Shown here: one piece after another, positions 49,721-63,502 of the stretch
Layout of the letters: every line of letters begins with the position of its first letter
Position numbering within the stretch: the first letter of the stretch is position 1
Notes under the pieces: model-generated
What the model saw: the letters and a program-made list of their open reading frames with translations, nothing else
Database searches by the model: none
What the model was told of the DNA's origin: nothing
Source: Perca fluviatilis
Lineage: Eukaryota > Chordata > Actinopteri > Perciformes > Percidae
Length of the DNA stretch: 64,000 nucleotides
NCBI RefSeq assembly: GCF_010015445.1
Contig: NC_053120.1
Location: 12,137,597-12,201,596 of the forward strand
Reading direction: 5' to 3'
Position numbers and translations under genes: made by a program

Positions 49721-50396
49721 GATAATATTACTAATAATACTTGCTGGGTGAAGCGATGACTGTCAGACCATAAATGCAGCCATAATTGTGAGATAATTTG
49801 TTTAGCCAGAAAGACTAGTCAAGGGGTGAATCCCCGGCTGCCATGTCCCATCTGCAGGTTTTCATGCCTTGTTGCCCATGAATTTCCACTTTGCAATGCC
49901 TGCTGCGCTCAGGTGCAACCACCACTAAATCCCAAAACTATATTTAAAAAGCAAACATTTAAGTCCCACAGGTAAACCTCCAAAATAAATCACCCAAGCT
50001 AAATTTCAAGTACCTTCCAAAGTTACAAACCGGGGAGCCTAAAGTCTTTGGTGTGTACTTATTTGGCCTCTAAAGTGACCCCTCGGATATTTTTGAGACT
50101 TACACAGTACTTTGATACTTTGGTGAGTGCTTAACCTTTGCTTAACCTTTGCTTTCCCAGCTATAGAAACTGTTCCATCCATTAGAAATGTAACCCCCTA
50201 AGTATCTCAATAAATTGAAATGATAAGCTCCATACTTGTATAAACTTATGACTTCAAATGTGATTTTAAAAAATGAAAGTATTTTGATAGTATCTTTTTC
50301 TCTAACACCGAGCTTACGAAACAAATTTGGTTCCAAACTAGAAACGCTTCTAGAATCATTTTATTAAATAATGACACGTGCAAACCAGACCCTTTA

Positions 50397-50511
<115 letters not shown>

Positions 50512-50901
50512 CTCCATTCTGCATGGAGAAGTCCCAGTGACCCAGTTGTGACAGAAGGCAGTAGTTATTTGGCCTATGGTGTTATTACTGTGATGTTTTC
50601 CTTTCGTTACTGGCTTTATTCCACCTCTTTTAGCCAACACAAGGTGGCCTAGGTCCAGTTTGTTTTGTGTGATGATTCCTTTATGAATCATCAGACAGCT
50701 TTATAAACCCTGGCACTATCAGGATGTAGTTGGTTTTGATTTGTCACTTTACATTGCACATTTGCACTTCCTACAGTAACGCTTGATTCAAAGGGTGACG
50801 GCACAGCGCTCACCTGGTGTGAATGTTAGACGCTGCTGATTAGCCAACTATTGGAGCGTCTTATTTAAAGTAGGTCAAACTACATGGTCTCCCCCATCTA
50901 A

Positions 50902-51473
50902 AGGCCGGGACACACGGGGCCGATAATTGTCCGTTGGACAGTCTGGCGAGGTCAGTGACTTGAGTCTGTTCGGTGTGTCCCGTGCCGTCGTCAGTCTGGG
51001 GGGCTGTCGGCCTTCATTTTGACCTGACATGTTCAGTCGGAGGCAGGGCAGTCGGGACTCACCCGGAAATGGGGAGCGGGATGAGCGGGATGAGCGTGAC
51101 TAGAGTCTCTCAAATCTGTTGAGCTGAAATGAAGACAGATTCAGCAACTGCATGGCCTATTTCTCGCTTAAAATGTTATCAGAAACATGTTTCAGTGAAC
51201 TATTTTAGTACAATATGAGATCGTATTCTGAACGAGCCGCCATGACAGTCTTTCCGGAGAAAACAAACCCATGTGACGCGTTCGTCCAATCAGCTGCCAG
51301 TTTTCATTTCTTGGGCAACAATACAGAGTAGCGCCGCCTGCTGCTATGGAGACGTATTACGTTTCTCAAGTCGGTGTGTCCCGAGGCAGTTTATTGGACC
51401 TCGGGGACCCGACTGATCATCTCGACTGGCTTTTCTGTCGACGGTCGGCCGTCTGGCTGGTGTGTCCCAGCCT
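50902..51473. mobile_element. PIF/Harbinger-type MITE (572 bp) with TAA target duplication
   Basis: Termini AGGCCGGGACACAC and, inverted, AGGCTGGGACACAC differ at one position. TAA flanks both sides (50899-50901 and 51474-51476), the 3-bp duplication typical of Harbinger elements. The interior is CpG-bearing and non-coding, with many CAGTC/GACTG motifs near both ends. The frame at 51374-51625 runs across the right boundary and is not a gene. Confidence 0.88.
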
Positions 51474-52270
51474 TAAGACTTCAGTTAATGATTTTACACC
51501 TTAAATGTAATTTGGACTCTGAGGACAGATTGTCTTTTTTTTTTCCCAGAGTGGACCACCCTTACTCCCAAGAAAGCAAAGTGAAAGGTTATTTTGCGCG
51601 CAAAGACACTATCCTCTTTATTTGAGAAAAGTATTGATGCCCTTGCTCTGAAAGAAAGAGGTGAGAAAAAGTTGAGTCGCAATCAAAGCAGGCAGCCCTT
51701 TGTTCTCCTAAGATGACCACAAGTGTCTTTTCCACAGTGCTCAAGGGCTTTTTTTTCACTTGAGCGGCTACTTGAACAGGTGGCGGAGTCTAATTGTTTG
51801 ACAGAAGTACAGATAGAACATGAGGGCGACAGAAGAGGTGACCGATTCTGACATTTGATCCTGCAAAAATAGTATTAATCGATAGCATTAGCATTCTTTC
51901 AGGCCATAGTAAGTCCAACACAATAACTGTCCATTTAAAATCCTCCTTCCAAGGTGATTCGGCACCACCTAATTTCTTTCTATCAGACATAACTCTGCAG
52001 GAGTTCAAATCTTAAAGTAAGTGCTGAATTATTGTAATTTTATTACAATTTGCCTTTTTGTTCTGCCACTGAAGGGCTGAGGGAGGGAAAGACGGTGCCA
52101 GGTCGCCTTCTGTAATTAAGACCCCTTAGAGTTTGCCTGATTACTTCTGTTCACTTCTAGCTCCTTCTGAAAGTCATGACTTTTGAAATGGCAAAATCCC
52201 TATCAGAAAGCTTCAACCTCATTTACCCATAATCCAATTTGTCAGATGCCATTAAATTATGTTTTCCCCC

Positions 52271-53350
52271 TTAAAGGCGGGGTTGGTAACTATTTCCAAT
52301 ATACACTTTTTTTTTTCTATATTGTTTAAAAGCAATAACTTATGGGCTCTGAAAAAGGAGTGAAAAAGATCTGTCATCTTTAGTTGCTGTCATTTTGTAA
52401 AAACACAAACACCCACCAATCACTGCCTCGCGGTCCGCTTGAAAAAAAAACAATGAAATGCCTCCTTGCCCCACTGAGCATACTCTACCCCTCCCGTGTA
52501 CGAGCCTGAGTACAATGTGCGTAGCCGCATTGTAGCCATCTTTGTTTTAAACAATCAGTATGATAAAATCAGGTGTTTGCTTACAGGTTAATGAGAGATG
52601 AAATACATTTGGGGTCCTTTCTCCGCTCTGCTCTAAAGCGGCAACGCAGCGGTGCTCGTGCACGTCTGCAGTAACCGGGGTATGGTCTCACCCCGGGTTA
52701 AGTGAATAACCGGGTTATGCCAGTTCTCCCAGTATACATGAGCAAGAAAGAATGGGAAGAATTGACTGGAGTTACTCTACCTCTGGTACACTAGGTGGCG
52801 CTCTGCCAACGTACAACTAGCTTTTCCTTCCGGTTGACCTTTGTCAAAACTACACCAACCGCCACCAAATTAGTAAAATGTAACAACTTAATGTTTCATT
52901 AACAGAGCCTTATCACAGCATAGGAAAGCACAGTGTTTTGCCAGATGACTGACAACTTGTTTGGCTCATTATATCTAACCAGTGTCGGGTGGAATTAGCA
53001 AGCTAACTTTGTTAGCTAACTAATGTTAGCCAACCGCGGCAACGGGGACTGTTCGGTCCCTCCACTTTTTTTGCCGGGACACAACGTTGACAGCCTACTT
53101 AAACCGATTAAGGTGTATGCATGAAGGAATACCCAGGTTACTGAAGGAGTTCTCTAGGTCTGTTAACCGGGTTATGAGAATTTTAACAGGGGTAAGGTGT
53201 TTACATGGCGTGAAATCGGGATATTGCCATAACCCGAATCTAATCGTTCTTTTAAACTGAGTGTGTGGGTCAGAGCTCCGGGGGCAGGGGAGGTGAAGTT
53301 AGACGGAGCCCCGAGGAGATGCTTTTCTACGTTACCGACCCTGCTTTTAA
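52271..53350. mobile_element. MITE-like element TTAAAGGCGGGGTTGGTAAC, with a second element nested
   Basis: The left end TTAAAGGCGGGGTTGGTAAC and the inverted right end TTAAAAGCAGGGTCGGTAAC match at 16 to 17 of 20 positions. The central part (about 52665-53240) contains ACCGGGTTATG motifs in several places and a TGTTTACATGGC box. It looks like another inserted element related in motif content to the MITE at 14899-15286. No transposase remnant was seen. Confidence 0.7.
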
Positions 53351-53904
53351 GGATGTTTTTGCAATGTTAAGAAACATTGAGAGGGTGATTGTGTGAGTGT
53401 ATTTGTGCAAGTGAACACAAGTTTGTTTTTCCCAAACTTCAAAGACACTCGAAATGTTTTCATCTGAGCACACTAAAGACATATTGATCCATTTCTAATC
53501 AAGACACTCTTGCACCAGTTAAAGAATCCAGAGGGAAAACAAACACGGTTTGTTTTCCACGCGCCAAACTTAAAAGTTTAAGTTGATTTTAAAAATAAAG
53601 TTGGACTAGGTAAGTATAACAAGAGAATGAAATGGAGAAAAAAAAAGCAAGAGAATATAAGCAGGAGTTTTGCAGGTGATGGAAGGATAAAATGGATTCA
53701 GTCTCGTTTAATATGTGTCTGGGGGATTGATAGGGAGATGGTAAATGAGTGTGGAAGGAGGAGACACCTAAGGATATTAGCTTAAGAAGATGGACTTGTC
53801 CATCAAAATGAATGTGCCCGATAGTTACTGATAAATCTTTTTGCAAGCTTTTCTTACTCTGGGAACCAATCACAATCAACACAAGTGCAGCTCATCATAC
53901 TTCA

Positions 53905-54240
53905 AGGTCCCTATTTTATGCTCAATTTCAGGTTAATACTTATATTTTGGGTTTCTCCTAGAACACGTTTGCATGTTTTAATGTTGAAATAACATGTTTT
54001 TTTTTTTTCCTCATACTGTCTGTCTGAATATACCTAATATTACACCTGTCTGAAACGCTATGTTTTAGCGCCTGCCTCTTTAAGCCCCCCTTTTCCAAAA
54101 GGCCCAGTCTGCTCTGATTGGCTTACGAAAAGAATATGGCCCACCTTTGCAAATGTAGTATTCAAGCTGGGGGTGGAGATACTCAGAAGGGGGGGCTATG
54201 TTCTAATGCCTGAATGAAAAAGTTTTTCATCATACAGTGT
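53905..54240. repeat. Teleost interspersed repeat fragment
   Basis: Contains AAGGTCCCTATTTTATGCTC, GCCTGCCTCTTTAAGCCCCC, and TGCTCTGATTGGCTTACG followed by GGGGGTGGAGATACTCAGA. This series of motifs is typical of a common fish MITE. Only one end (the AAGGTCCCT side) is recognisable. Confidence 0.45.
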
Positions 54241-54275
54241 TCTCTTCAATCCTTTTTATGGGTGGTTCTGTGTAT

Positions 54276-54560
54276 GGCTGCAACAAAAGATTCTTTTGAT
54301 TGTAAATGAATCAAAAGATTATTACAGTCAATCGGTTAGTCTGTAAAATGTCTGAAAACCTGAAAATGGCCCATGGTTACCATCTTAAAATTGATTGATT
54401 TATCTGACCAACACTCCAAAACCCAGAGATATTGAATAGACTATGATAGTAAACAGGGAATAGCAACAAAAAAAAAGATAGAAAATTTACTTTTAATAAA
54501 AGTTGATTATCAAAATTGTTGTCACACCCCTTTTCACTCAAATGACAATTTATTTCAGCA
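54276..54560. repeat. hAT-type repeat fragment, copy 3
   Basis: Starts GGCTGCAACAAAAGATTC, near the usual GGGCTGCAACTAACGATT hAT terminus. It continues with CAGTCAATCGGTTAGTCTGT, AAAATGTCTGAAAA and a motif-ordered body. Confidence 0.5.
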
Positions 54561-55341
54561 CTAGTTCTGTGTCTGTTATAGCATAAAAACACATTTACAT
54601 ACCGCATGTTTTATACAGTATGTGTTAGGTGTTTTTGTCATTCGGCAGAGCTAAATCTGCATTTGGCAATATTCTGCAATGTTTATTGCCGGAGCCAGTT
54701 GTCGGCCAACGGCAATCATAGCTGATCCCAGGTCACTTGGCAAAATCACAGCATGCTGCTTTACTAATGGACACTTTTATTTGTCACGGTTTCAAATTTG
54801 TCTTCTGTTGCACTCACTGTATAATGCTTTGTTTACTAGAGGTAAATAATGCAAACACGGGTGAGAGCTATAAGTTGCTAATGCAAAAAGCAATAGCAGC
54901 AAACCACATGGTGTATGTGTGCGCATGTGTACGTGCGTGTTTTGTAAGTCTGTGCTGTTGACCTTAATTCACTACATTAGCACCAAGTCTCCAGAGAATC
55001 GATGGAGATGTGTTCAAAGTTAGCAACCCCCGGCTAATTGATTTAAATGAATGCCACATTAATACTTCACTTAGTAAATTATACCAACCTGCAGATGGGG
55101 GTGCTTGGTGGAGGGGGATGGGGTGGGGAGGTGGGTACAGTCTCCGTACAGTCTAGTTTTTTTTTAATGAGATCAATGCTTTCCTTCCTGTATCCCCAGA
55201 TGGTCACCGTAGTAGAAGGTGTTTTATGTGTGTGTGAGGGTGAAAAGGGAAGGGACTGCGTGGGCTGATAAATCTTTAATCATGTGCTTGCTCTCATGTT
55301 TCATTTAATTGCCCCCCTTAAATCTATAAAAGGATGACTGC

Positions 55342-55541
<200 letters not shown>

Positions 55542-55698
55542 CATCAACTGGATCTGCTTTTCCATTTTGTGTAATGAGAGGGAGAATTTTCCTGCATATT
55601 TATTTCCTGGTCTGTATATATCAGTATTTAGGGTGAACCTGTTTTCTATTCCATTTTTTTTTTTCTGTGTGTTACATCATTTTACTTCATATATGTAC

Positions 55699-55800
55699 CA
55701 GTGTTTCCCACAGATTAGAAAGCAATGCGGGGGGTTGTCGCCCCGTGTCATCAGAGGGGGGGGGGGGTTTAACAATCAAGTATCAAAATCTGATGACACG
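55699..55800. repeat. hAT-like left terminus CAGTGTTTCCCACAGA
   Basis: CAGTGTTTCCCACAGATTAG followed by a G-rich stretch is the start of a common fish hAT-derived repeat. The matching inverted right end was not found downstream. A 12-bp G run lies at about 55757-55767. Confidence 0.4.
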
Positions 55801-56424
55801 CCGTTGGATGCTGTCCTCCTCTCCTACTTAAATGCCTAACGAATCTATCTCTTTCTCTCCCCCGTCTTTCATTGGTTGAAGCCTGAAAATATTGTAAACA
55901 AATTAATAACATAACTAATTACACTGGTCAGACTGTTCAGCTCTGTTTCAGAGTGATGCCTCCGGTTCAAGCTGGTCCTCATCCTCAACACCCGCATTTT
56001 TCAGTCACGGAAAATACTTTTCAATACTCCTCTGGATTGAAGCAGCAAACATTCGGTGTACGAGTAAAAAATGACATAACATTATTTCTAATACGTTTAT
56101 TTGATTCACAGCTGCTGACCCAACTGCATTTTACCGCAAACTTGCGACTAGTTAACTTTCTAAAGCAGGCGCAATCGCTTCTTTGCTGAGTTGGGTCGGT
56201 GATTGTGAATGTGTGATTGTGTAAAGGTGTTCACGAGATAGATACTGTACCCTCCCCTTCTATCTTTCTTTCCTTTTCCTTCATTTTAAATTCTCCTGCC
56301 TCATCCATATCTCCCTGGTGCATGCTTTTTAATCAACAACATAAAGGAGGTAGAGCTGTTCATGTGTGGAAGCGAAGGAGAGAGAGCTAAAACAAAATGT
56401 TTACATTTGTTTGCATACTTGGAG

Positions 56425-56426
<2 letters not shown>

Positions 56427-56509
<83 letters not shown>

Positions 56510-56525
56510 GTTGTTGTGTGTTTTG

Positions 56526-56594
<69 letters not shown>
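56427..56594. repeat. Compound (GT)n microsatellite with TTG interruptions
   Basis: GT dinucleotides interrupted at 56475, 56508-56518 (TTGTTGTTG) and 56521-56532 (TTTTGTTTTT), then a long pure GT block ending GCGCGC. Confidence 0.96.
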
Positions 56595-56598
<4 letters not shown>

Positions 56599-57776
56599 TC
56601 TTGTTTTCAGCTCCAGCACAGCTACCTAAAATCAATCCAACATTTGTGCAGCGACAGAAATGGATCCATTGATTGATTAAACTGATTAAATGGGGCCGTT
56701 TGCCTCGCTCAATAATGACATAAAGTGTAGGTGTGTGAGAGAGACTTTTACTGTGTCTGTTTCTCTTTTTCAATCTCTCTATCTGCTGTTATAAAAAACA
56801 GTTTGTTATAGCAGATATACAAATTATGTTAGATAATTTTGTGGCACAGATGTTCACACTTGCCACAAGGGAGTCTCTTGAAGGCACTGTGCAGAAACTG
56901 TGAGGCATTTTAAAGAAGCATGAAATGGCATTTAGAGACCTCTATGCATCTGGTATTTGACTTTTATCTTTTTAAAACTAATTTTACTGAGCAGATAAAG
57001 TCCAACCACTGCGGTTACTGGAGCAGGCAGTAGATGCCATCTTCTGTGTTCAGTAAGCAGAGGAAGATGTGGTTTCTTTTTTGTCACTTTGTATATGTCT
57101 AAATTGAAATGTTTATATGACATGGATGAACGGGGAAATCTAGTTGCAAATTCATCTATTTGTTTGCAAGTAAAATGAATGAATGAAAAATACTAAATAG
57201 TTAAAAAAAGGTCTGCATGTTCCCTTTACTTATCTTTGTGTGTGTGCTCTCATATTCCTTACCTTCAGCTGTCACTTTGCATCATTTACAGAAAGCAGGA
57301 TGAACAATTTTGATCAGGTTATAAACTCCATTATTAAATGTCATGTTAGTTCCTGTTGTCAAATACTGTCCACTAAACTGCATCAGGATATAGACCAACA
57401 TCATTGAGATACATTGTTTTAAACTATGTGTATATATACTCTTTATAGAGTCACCATGTTGTCAACATTATAATGTTGAATTTACTAATACAAAAACTGT
57501 AATTTTAAAAAAAAAAAATACTGTATAATGTTTTGTGCATAAAGCCAAGTGCTAAGTCTATGTCTTTACATTTCTTGTGAGCCTATCATCCTAAGAATCC
57601 TGCATCCTTGATATCTTTATATCTGTGTGTATGTGTGGGACTCTGGTATGTGTGTCTGTGTGACTGTTTCCTACTGTTAGTGTCACCATGATGAAGAGAC
57701 TATAGATTGGTGTGTTGGTTAACGAGTCTGTGTGTCCCTGCATATGCTACAGAGGTGTCGCGATGATGAAGGGTTT

Positions 57777-57911
<135 letters not shown>

Positions 57912-59444
57912 ATTACAGTGTCTTCCCAGAGATGGTCATTAGCTGTGAGCGACTGTAAAGTCATTGACCCCACAGTCGGAAATGGAAGAGCCTGACCATT
58001 CCTTGCTCACCCCACAGACCCCGGACTTCAGTACAAATGCACTAAAGCAGCCAGTGTGTGTGTGAGAGAGAGTTATGACTAGCTGTGTATAACTACCTGA
58101 GTCTTAAAGGTTACAAAACAAAGATCTAATAGAAAGAAACCATTTGCAGATTATTACACATGTATGTGCCTCATAACAGCTTTTGTGAGCATCAGTGCTG
58201 AAATATTTGCATTGACGAACTGCCTTCCTTTTCCCCAGACTGCGCAGAGCGATCTGTAATCAACTTTCTCCGTGAGTGATGGTTGCGTTGTGTTGATTGT
58301 GAGAACACTGATTCTTTGCCATGACAGCTAAGTTAACTGAAGTCCCTTAGCTTGTTATAAGCAGAGCGTTCACCTGTAGGTAGCACCGGGGGTAATCTAA
58401 AACATTCCAACGGATGGAGTACGCTTCGGTGAAAGTTGACCGGAACTCGAGGGGAGCGATCAAAGAACCTAATCAGTTTTTTCCAAATCAGCCCAACTAA
58501 TCGAGGAAGCATACAAATGAGAAAATTATTAGATTTTCTTTTCTGCTGCATGGCTGCTGAAGCTCTCTCCATCTTTTTGCCTCCTCCTCTCACTCTCTCT
58601 TGCCCATGGCCACTGTGGAACAGCTTGTTTACTTCTTGCTTGGGTTTCTTGAATTCTAAATTGCATCGTTACTCAATCTCTTTTCCGTCCTTATGTTCAT
58701 GTCCACACATTTTTTTTCCCCGTTTCTTTCCTCTCTTAACTCTACAGTAATTAAGTGTTTTCTGAAAAGTGTAACAATGTCTTTTAGGACCGATCAAATT
58801 ATTTTACCAACTAGATCACATAATTCGTGGGACAATGTCCATTTCTCTTAACTTCTCAAATGTGGGGATTTGTAGCTTTTCTGGTTTATTTTAATGTCAA
58901 AACAATCAATGTAAGAACATCATGTTAGGCTCTGTGAACTTATGACGGGAATCTTGCACTATTTCCTGTCATTTTATATAAAACTGTAAATAAAAAAACA
59001 AAATAAAAAATGAATAACCAGCTGCAGCTTGGAGTTTTTCTGTCAACTAATGATAATGATTTGAGTTCATACATAGTTAGCCAACTCTTTATTTTCCTCT
59101 GAATTAATGGGTTGTACTTGAACACAAGGTGAGAGACGATAGAGACGATAGAGAGGCAAACAGAATTTTAAAGGATGTTTACTAGCTAAAATGTCGATTG
59201 TAGTTTCAAGTCTCTTGTCAGTTGCTTTTATACTACTGCAGGGTTTTGAATTCAAAAACAGAATTACACAGTCACACATAAAGTCATGCACACAGGGGGG
59301 TTTTGGTGTAGAGGGAAGCGACCCAGTGTGTGTCTGTATGATGCTGCATTTGTGTGCACTCAGTGTGGGTGCACCTGCTGCTTTGGAAAAGGGATGGTGG
59401 ATCCAAGAGGCGGATGAACACTGTTTCCATGAACTAACTCAGCT

Positions 59445-59445
<1 letters not shown>

Positions 59446-59478
<33 letters not shown>
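59446..59478. repeat. (GT)n microsatellite, short
   Basis: About 33 bp of GT dinucleotides; a purine-rich GAGA stretch follows at 59650-59700. Confidence 0.93.
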
Positions 59479-59480
<2 letters not shown>

Positions 59481-60574
59481 GTCTGTCTGGGCTAGGGGCT
59501 AAAGGGAATGGGAGAGCAGGAGAGCCACAGATCAATTTCCTTTTTATTGTGGCGGTGTGGAGACTTGAGATGCATGGCCTCTTGTGACCCAGATTCATTC
59601 CTCCTTTCTCCTTCTGCTCCTCCTCATTGGCACAGTGGCATAACATCAGAAGGAGGGAGAGAGAGAGAGAGATGAAAGAGCGAGAGGAAAGCATAAAGAG
59701 ACTGGATGAGGAAGAGTGTATCGGATCTGAAAAAGATGGAGCGGAGAAGAATGGAACTACAGGGGTTATTTTAAGGACAATTTGAGAATTACACCTGAGT
59801 GCAGAGTGTTGCACATGAAAGCGTCACTTGAGATGTCCTACATATAAAGAATATATCACTGAGGAGAGTGAGGGATACAGTACACAAATGCAGGGATATG
59901 GAGATTAAAGAAAGATGAAATAAATCCAACGTGCATGTCAAAGGGTGCAAAATGGAAAGGATGAAGGGGATGTGGAAGCAGAGAATGATGAATGAATGCC
60001 CATACTAAAGGGATGGAGTCAAAGCTACATCACCTAGGAGAGATGGTCTTTAGCAATTATACAGCTATTATGTTATGCTAATTATCATTATAAACAGCCT
60101 TGATCTGCTTTGCTTCTTCTCCTGCTGTTTTCAAGGAGTAGGTTCCTGGCCAACATATGGCTCTGAGGGACTACTGTCTCTCGTTCGTGTTTAATACTAT
60201 TGTAACGTTCTCTTTGAGACACTTTAACGCTAGAGATGACAGTCTGTTCAACCTGCTGTGTGGCTATACTGAGATCTGTGCGCTATAACGAATTGTTGTT
60301 GATATCTGCATTCATCCATTAATTATACATGTTTTATTGTTGGGAAAAAAAAAGATGCACCTTTTAATATGATGGGTGTTATTAAGACACATTTGTAAAT
60401 GGGCAGATTGATAAAGTAAGAAATAGTAGCAAGAATTTGTAAACAAATGAAATATTTGGATTTTAACACCAAAGTAAATCTACAATCTTTGACATAGCTT
60501 ACTGTAGCCGAGGAAAAAACGTATTATAACATAAGATAGCAAATTGGACCAGAAAAGGAGAAAACATTATGCCA

Positions 60575-61085
60575 CACTGATTTTAGCCATAGACTATATA
60601 ACATACAGTAGATATAGCTATAAAATATGGACTTATTCTCCGTGATGTCACCCATAGAGCAGAAATAAAGCTCAAAGTGGGCGGCTCCCTGTGGTTCCGG
60701 CCATTGCCATTTTGGCGTCCGATAAACCAAAAATGGGCAAAGAGGTGGAGCATTGATGGAGCTGAGGCGGGCTAAATGAATCCTACAGTCTACGCTTCCT
60801 GTGACTGCAGCCCACCTGTCACTCAAAGCGGAAAGCCTTTAATTAAGCAGAACTTTAAGCCTGAATATAATTGTTGTCATGAAGGGTGAACGTAGCCATA
60901 CAGACCAAAACATATATATTTCTGCTGTAAAGTTGTGCATTTTCACATTGGAGTCACATTGGAGTTTATGGGGATTGACTCTCTTTTGGAGCCAGCCTTA
61001 GGTGGCCACTTGATGAACTGCAGGTTTTGGCACTTACATTAGCTTCATTTTTTAGCACTGGAGGTTGCTGCCTGATTTGAACTAA
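60575..61085. repeat. Teleost interspersed repeat (GTGATGTCACCCAT ... TGGAGCCAGCC)
   Basis: Begins CATAGACTATATAACATAC, includes CCGTGATGTCACCCATAG, GTCACTCAAAGCGG, and TTGGAGCCAGCCTTAGGTGG with AGGTTGCTGCC. I recognise this motif order as one of the most common repeats near fish genes. It also has a small tandem CACATTGGAGT duplication at about 60945-60966. The class is not clear. Confidence 0.6.
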
Positions 61086-62324
61086 TAGTACCATTCTCTG
61101 GCTACTTATCTTGGTGTTAACGGGTAGTAAAAACCTTACTCAAATCTGAAATCTGTAATAATCCGTAATCATGTGTACTGCAATTGTATCCATCTGTAAC
61201 AAAGTGCAGTAAAACTAGTTGGAGACACCCTCCATACTCTGCTTTTGAGAAATGTTAATTGGATCTCGCAGGTATGAAACCTGTAAATGATATTACCCTC
61301 GATTTCATCACTTAAAAAAAAAAGAAGATATATTCATGTTCACGTTACCTGCTCAGTCAAAGACATTTTCACTGCGTATCAGCAACAATGAGGGGAGAAT
61401 GACCTCATAATGTAAATGCGCTGCTGTAGAAGCTGTGATGTGTAGTAGTTGAACATGCAGAAGATTACGGATTGAATCTTTGATGACCTTAAACTAAATA
61501 TTGTTATGTGTTTGCTTTGCTGTAGAGAGATACAGATAAGAGTGACAAGTTCAAATGCAAACCCTGTACCTCACGGCTACTGGCAGCCTTATGATGTACT
61601 GTATCCGACAAGTTTTGAGGTACTGGCAGTGCAGCACATTTTGACTGGCTTTTCTCAAATTTGACAAAGACAACTGCCCAGTAGCAGAAGTGCTAGCAAG
61701 AAACTGCACAGATGAGGGTGTCCGTTTGCCCTGTCCTTACCTTCTGTGGCTGCCATCTGCTTTCCCTTCCTACACTTCACAATTTACAATTCAATTTAGA
61801 ATTTACATTCATTGTTAATTCCCTGCTTTATTGGTTTGGCATTTGCATTTGAAGCCATATTTACCAAAGCAATTTGCATAATATTAAAAACTAATTCTCT
61901 GCACAGGCTTTTGGTCTGAAGCTTGGTTTGCTTTGGCCCGCTATGGCTTTATTTGGCATGGTTTGGTGTTTTAACACCCAGTAGCATCCTGCCAATGCAA
62001 TTGCACAGATCTTGAGTCTGTCCAGTTCAACAGGAATTCCCCCCCATTCCAAAAGATTATTGGGAGGTGTGAAGGTTATCGCATCCAAAAGTGACTTTCT
62101 GCCACCCCCATGTGAACTGCTTCTATGGGAGCCCATCTGTCACATGGAGAGGAGGCGCCATTGACACACACAGAGACCCACGCACATACACACAATGTCA
62201 TGCTGAGGTAGGGGAAATGGCTGATTATCCACTGTGTGCAACTGTGAGTGTGTATGCACTGAAGCAATGCAAGGGCATAGCATGCGGCTGAGACTTCAGC
62301 TTTGTCTGAGAAAAAGTAGCAAAT

Positions 62325-62326
<2 letters not shown>

Positions 62327-62387
<61 letters not shown>
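62327..62387. repeat. (AT)n microsatellite
   Basis: About 60 bp of AT dinucleotides; produces the artefactual Tyr-Ile frames. Confidence 0.97.
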
Positions 62388-62392
<5 letters not shown>

Positions 62393-62682
62393 TGTACACA
62401 CACTGTACATAGAAACAAACCAATTTGCACATCAAAGCAGTATTTTTCTCACAAAGATGGACAGTAAACATGTCACAAACGCAGATTTCATCCACACACT
62501 GACGCACACTTCACCAGGTTCTTTCTTTCTTTGTCTGTGAAAATCTGAGGGGTTTGCTGCTGCTTGGTCTTGTGGTTTGGCTGTAACTGTGTGCTCTCTC
62601 ATTTTGGATAGAGCAGGATTTCACTGAGCCTTCAAGGATTTGTCTTCCTAATCAGTCTTCTAGATGTAGCCCATACATCTTA

Positions 62683-62788
<106 letters not shown>

Positions 62789-63441
62789 AGTGGGTATAAT
62801 ACTACTAAATATATTATTTAGGAAAGATATCACGATTACCTATTCCAAGCACCCCCTCACCCCCATGTCTTTGTTACACACATGCTCACAATCAGCGCCC
62901 GTCCCCACACACAGACACACCGCTCAGTGACCTCCATCCAAAATCTGAATTCTACTGCTTAAGAGAACACACTCATCCTTCACTACATGGTTGTCACCTG
63001 ATTAAACAAGAAGAGATCCCAATCAGCTTCTCTCATCCTTTCTGAAGCTGTATGCACCTCTTCTTGTTGAACATTGTGGAGTGAATGTCGTGATACTAAG
63101 GAAAAGAATATAGTCTGGTTCTGATACCATAACACTGGACATTCGCTGACACCAAATACCATACTGGGCTGATTATTCTTCTATATTTAAGTTAACAGAG
63201 GCTGTAAATACACAACACCTCTTGAGAAAGTGGAGTATTTAATATACCAACACTTTAGGCTTGTGCAAATCTTGATTATGTTAAACCCTTAACCTTCCTT
63301 CCTTAATGGGATGGTGAGAGTAGTGAAACATTTGTGGTGACTTTACACCCACTTGTGCAGCGTGAAGTCATCACGAAAATTGCATGTTGTCCAGGGAGCA
63401 ACAGTTTTCCATTAAGTTAAATTATGCTGTAGACTAGCGGT

Positions 63442-63443
63442 CA

Positions 63444-63499
<56 letters not shown>

Positions 63500-63502
63500 C
63501 AC
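63442..63502. repeat. (ACGC)n tetranucleotide microsatellite
   Basis: About 15 perfect ACGC units, the only CpG-containing microsatellite of this size here. It is alternating purine-pyrimidine and has one CpG every 4 bp. Confidence 0.97.

Noticed and set aside
58238..58270. 33-nt candidate mini-exon with strong AG and GTGAGT sites
   Set aside because: The phase-compatible reading (HCAERSVINFL) does not match any part of an LDL-receptor family protein, and isolated good splice sites are frequent.
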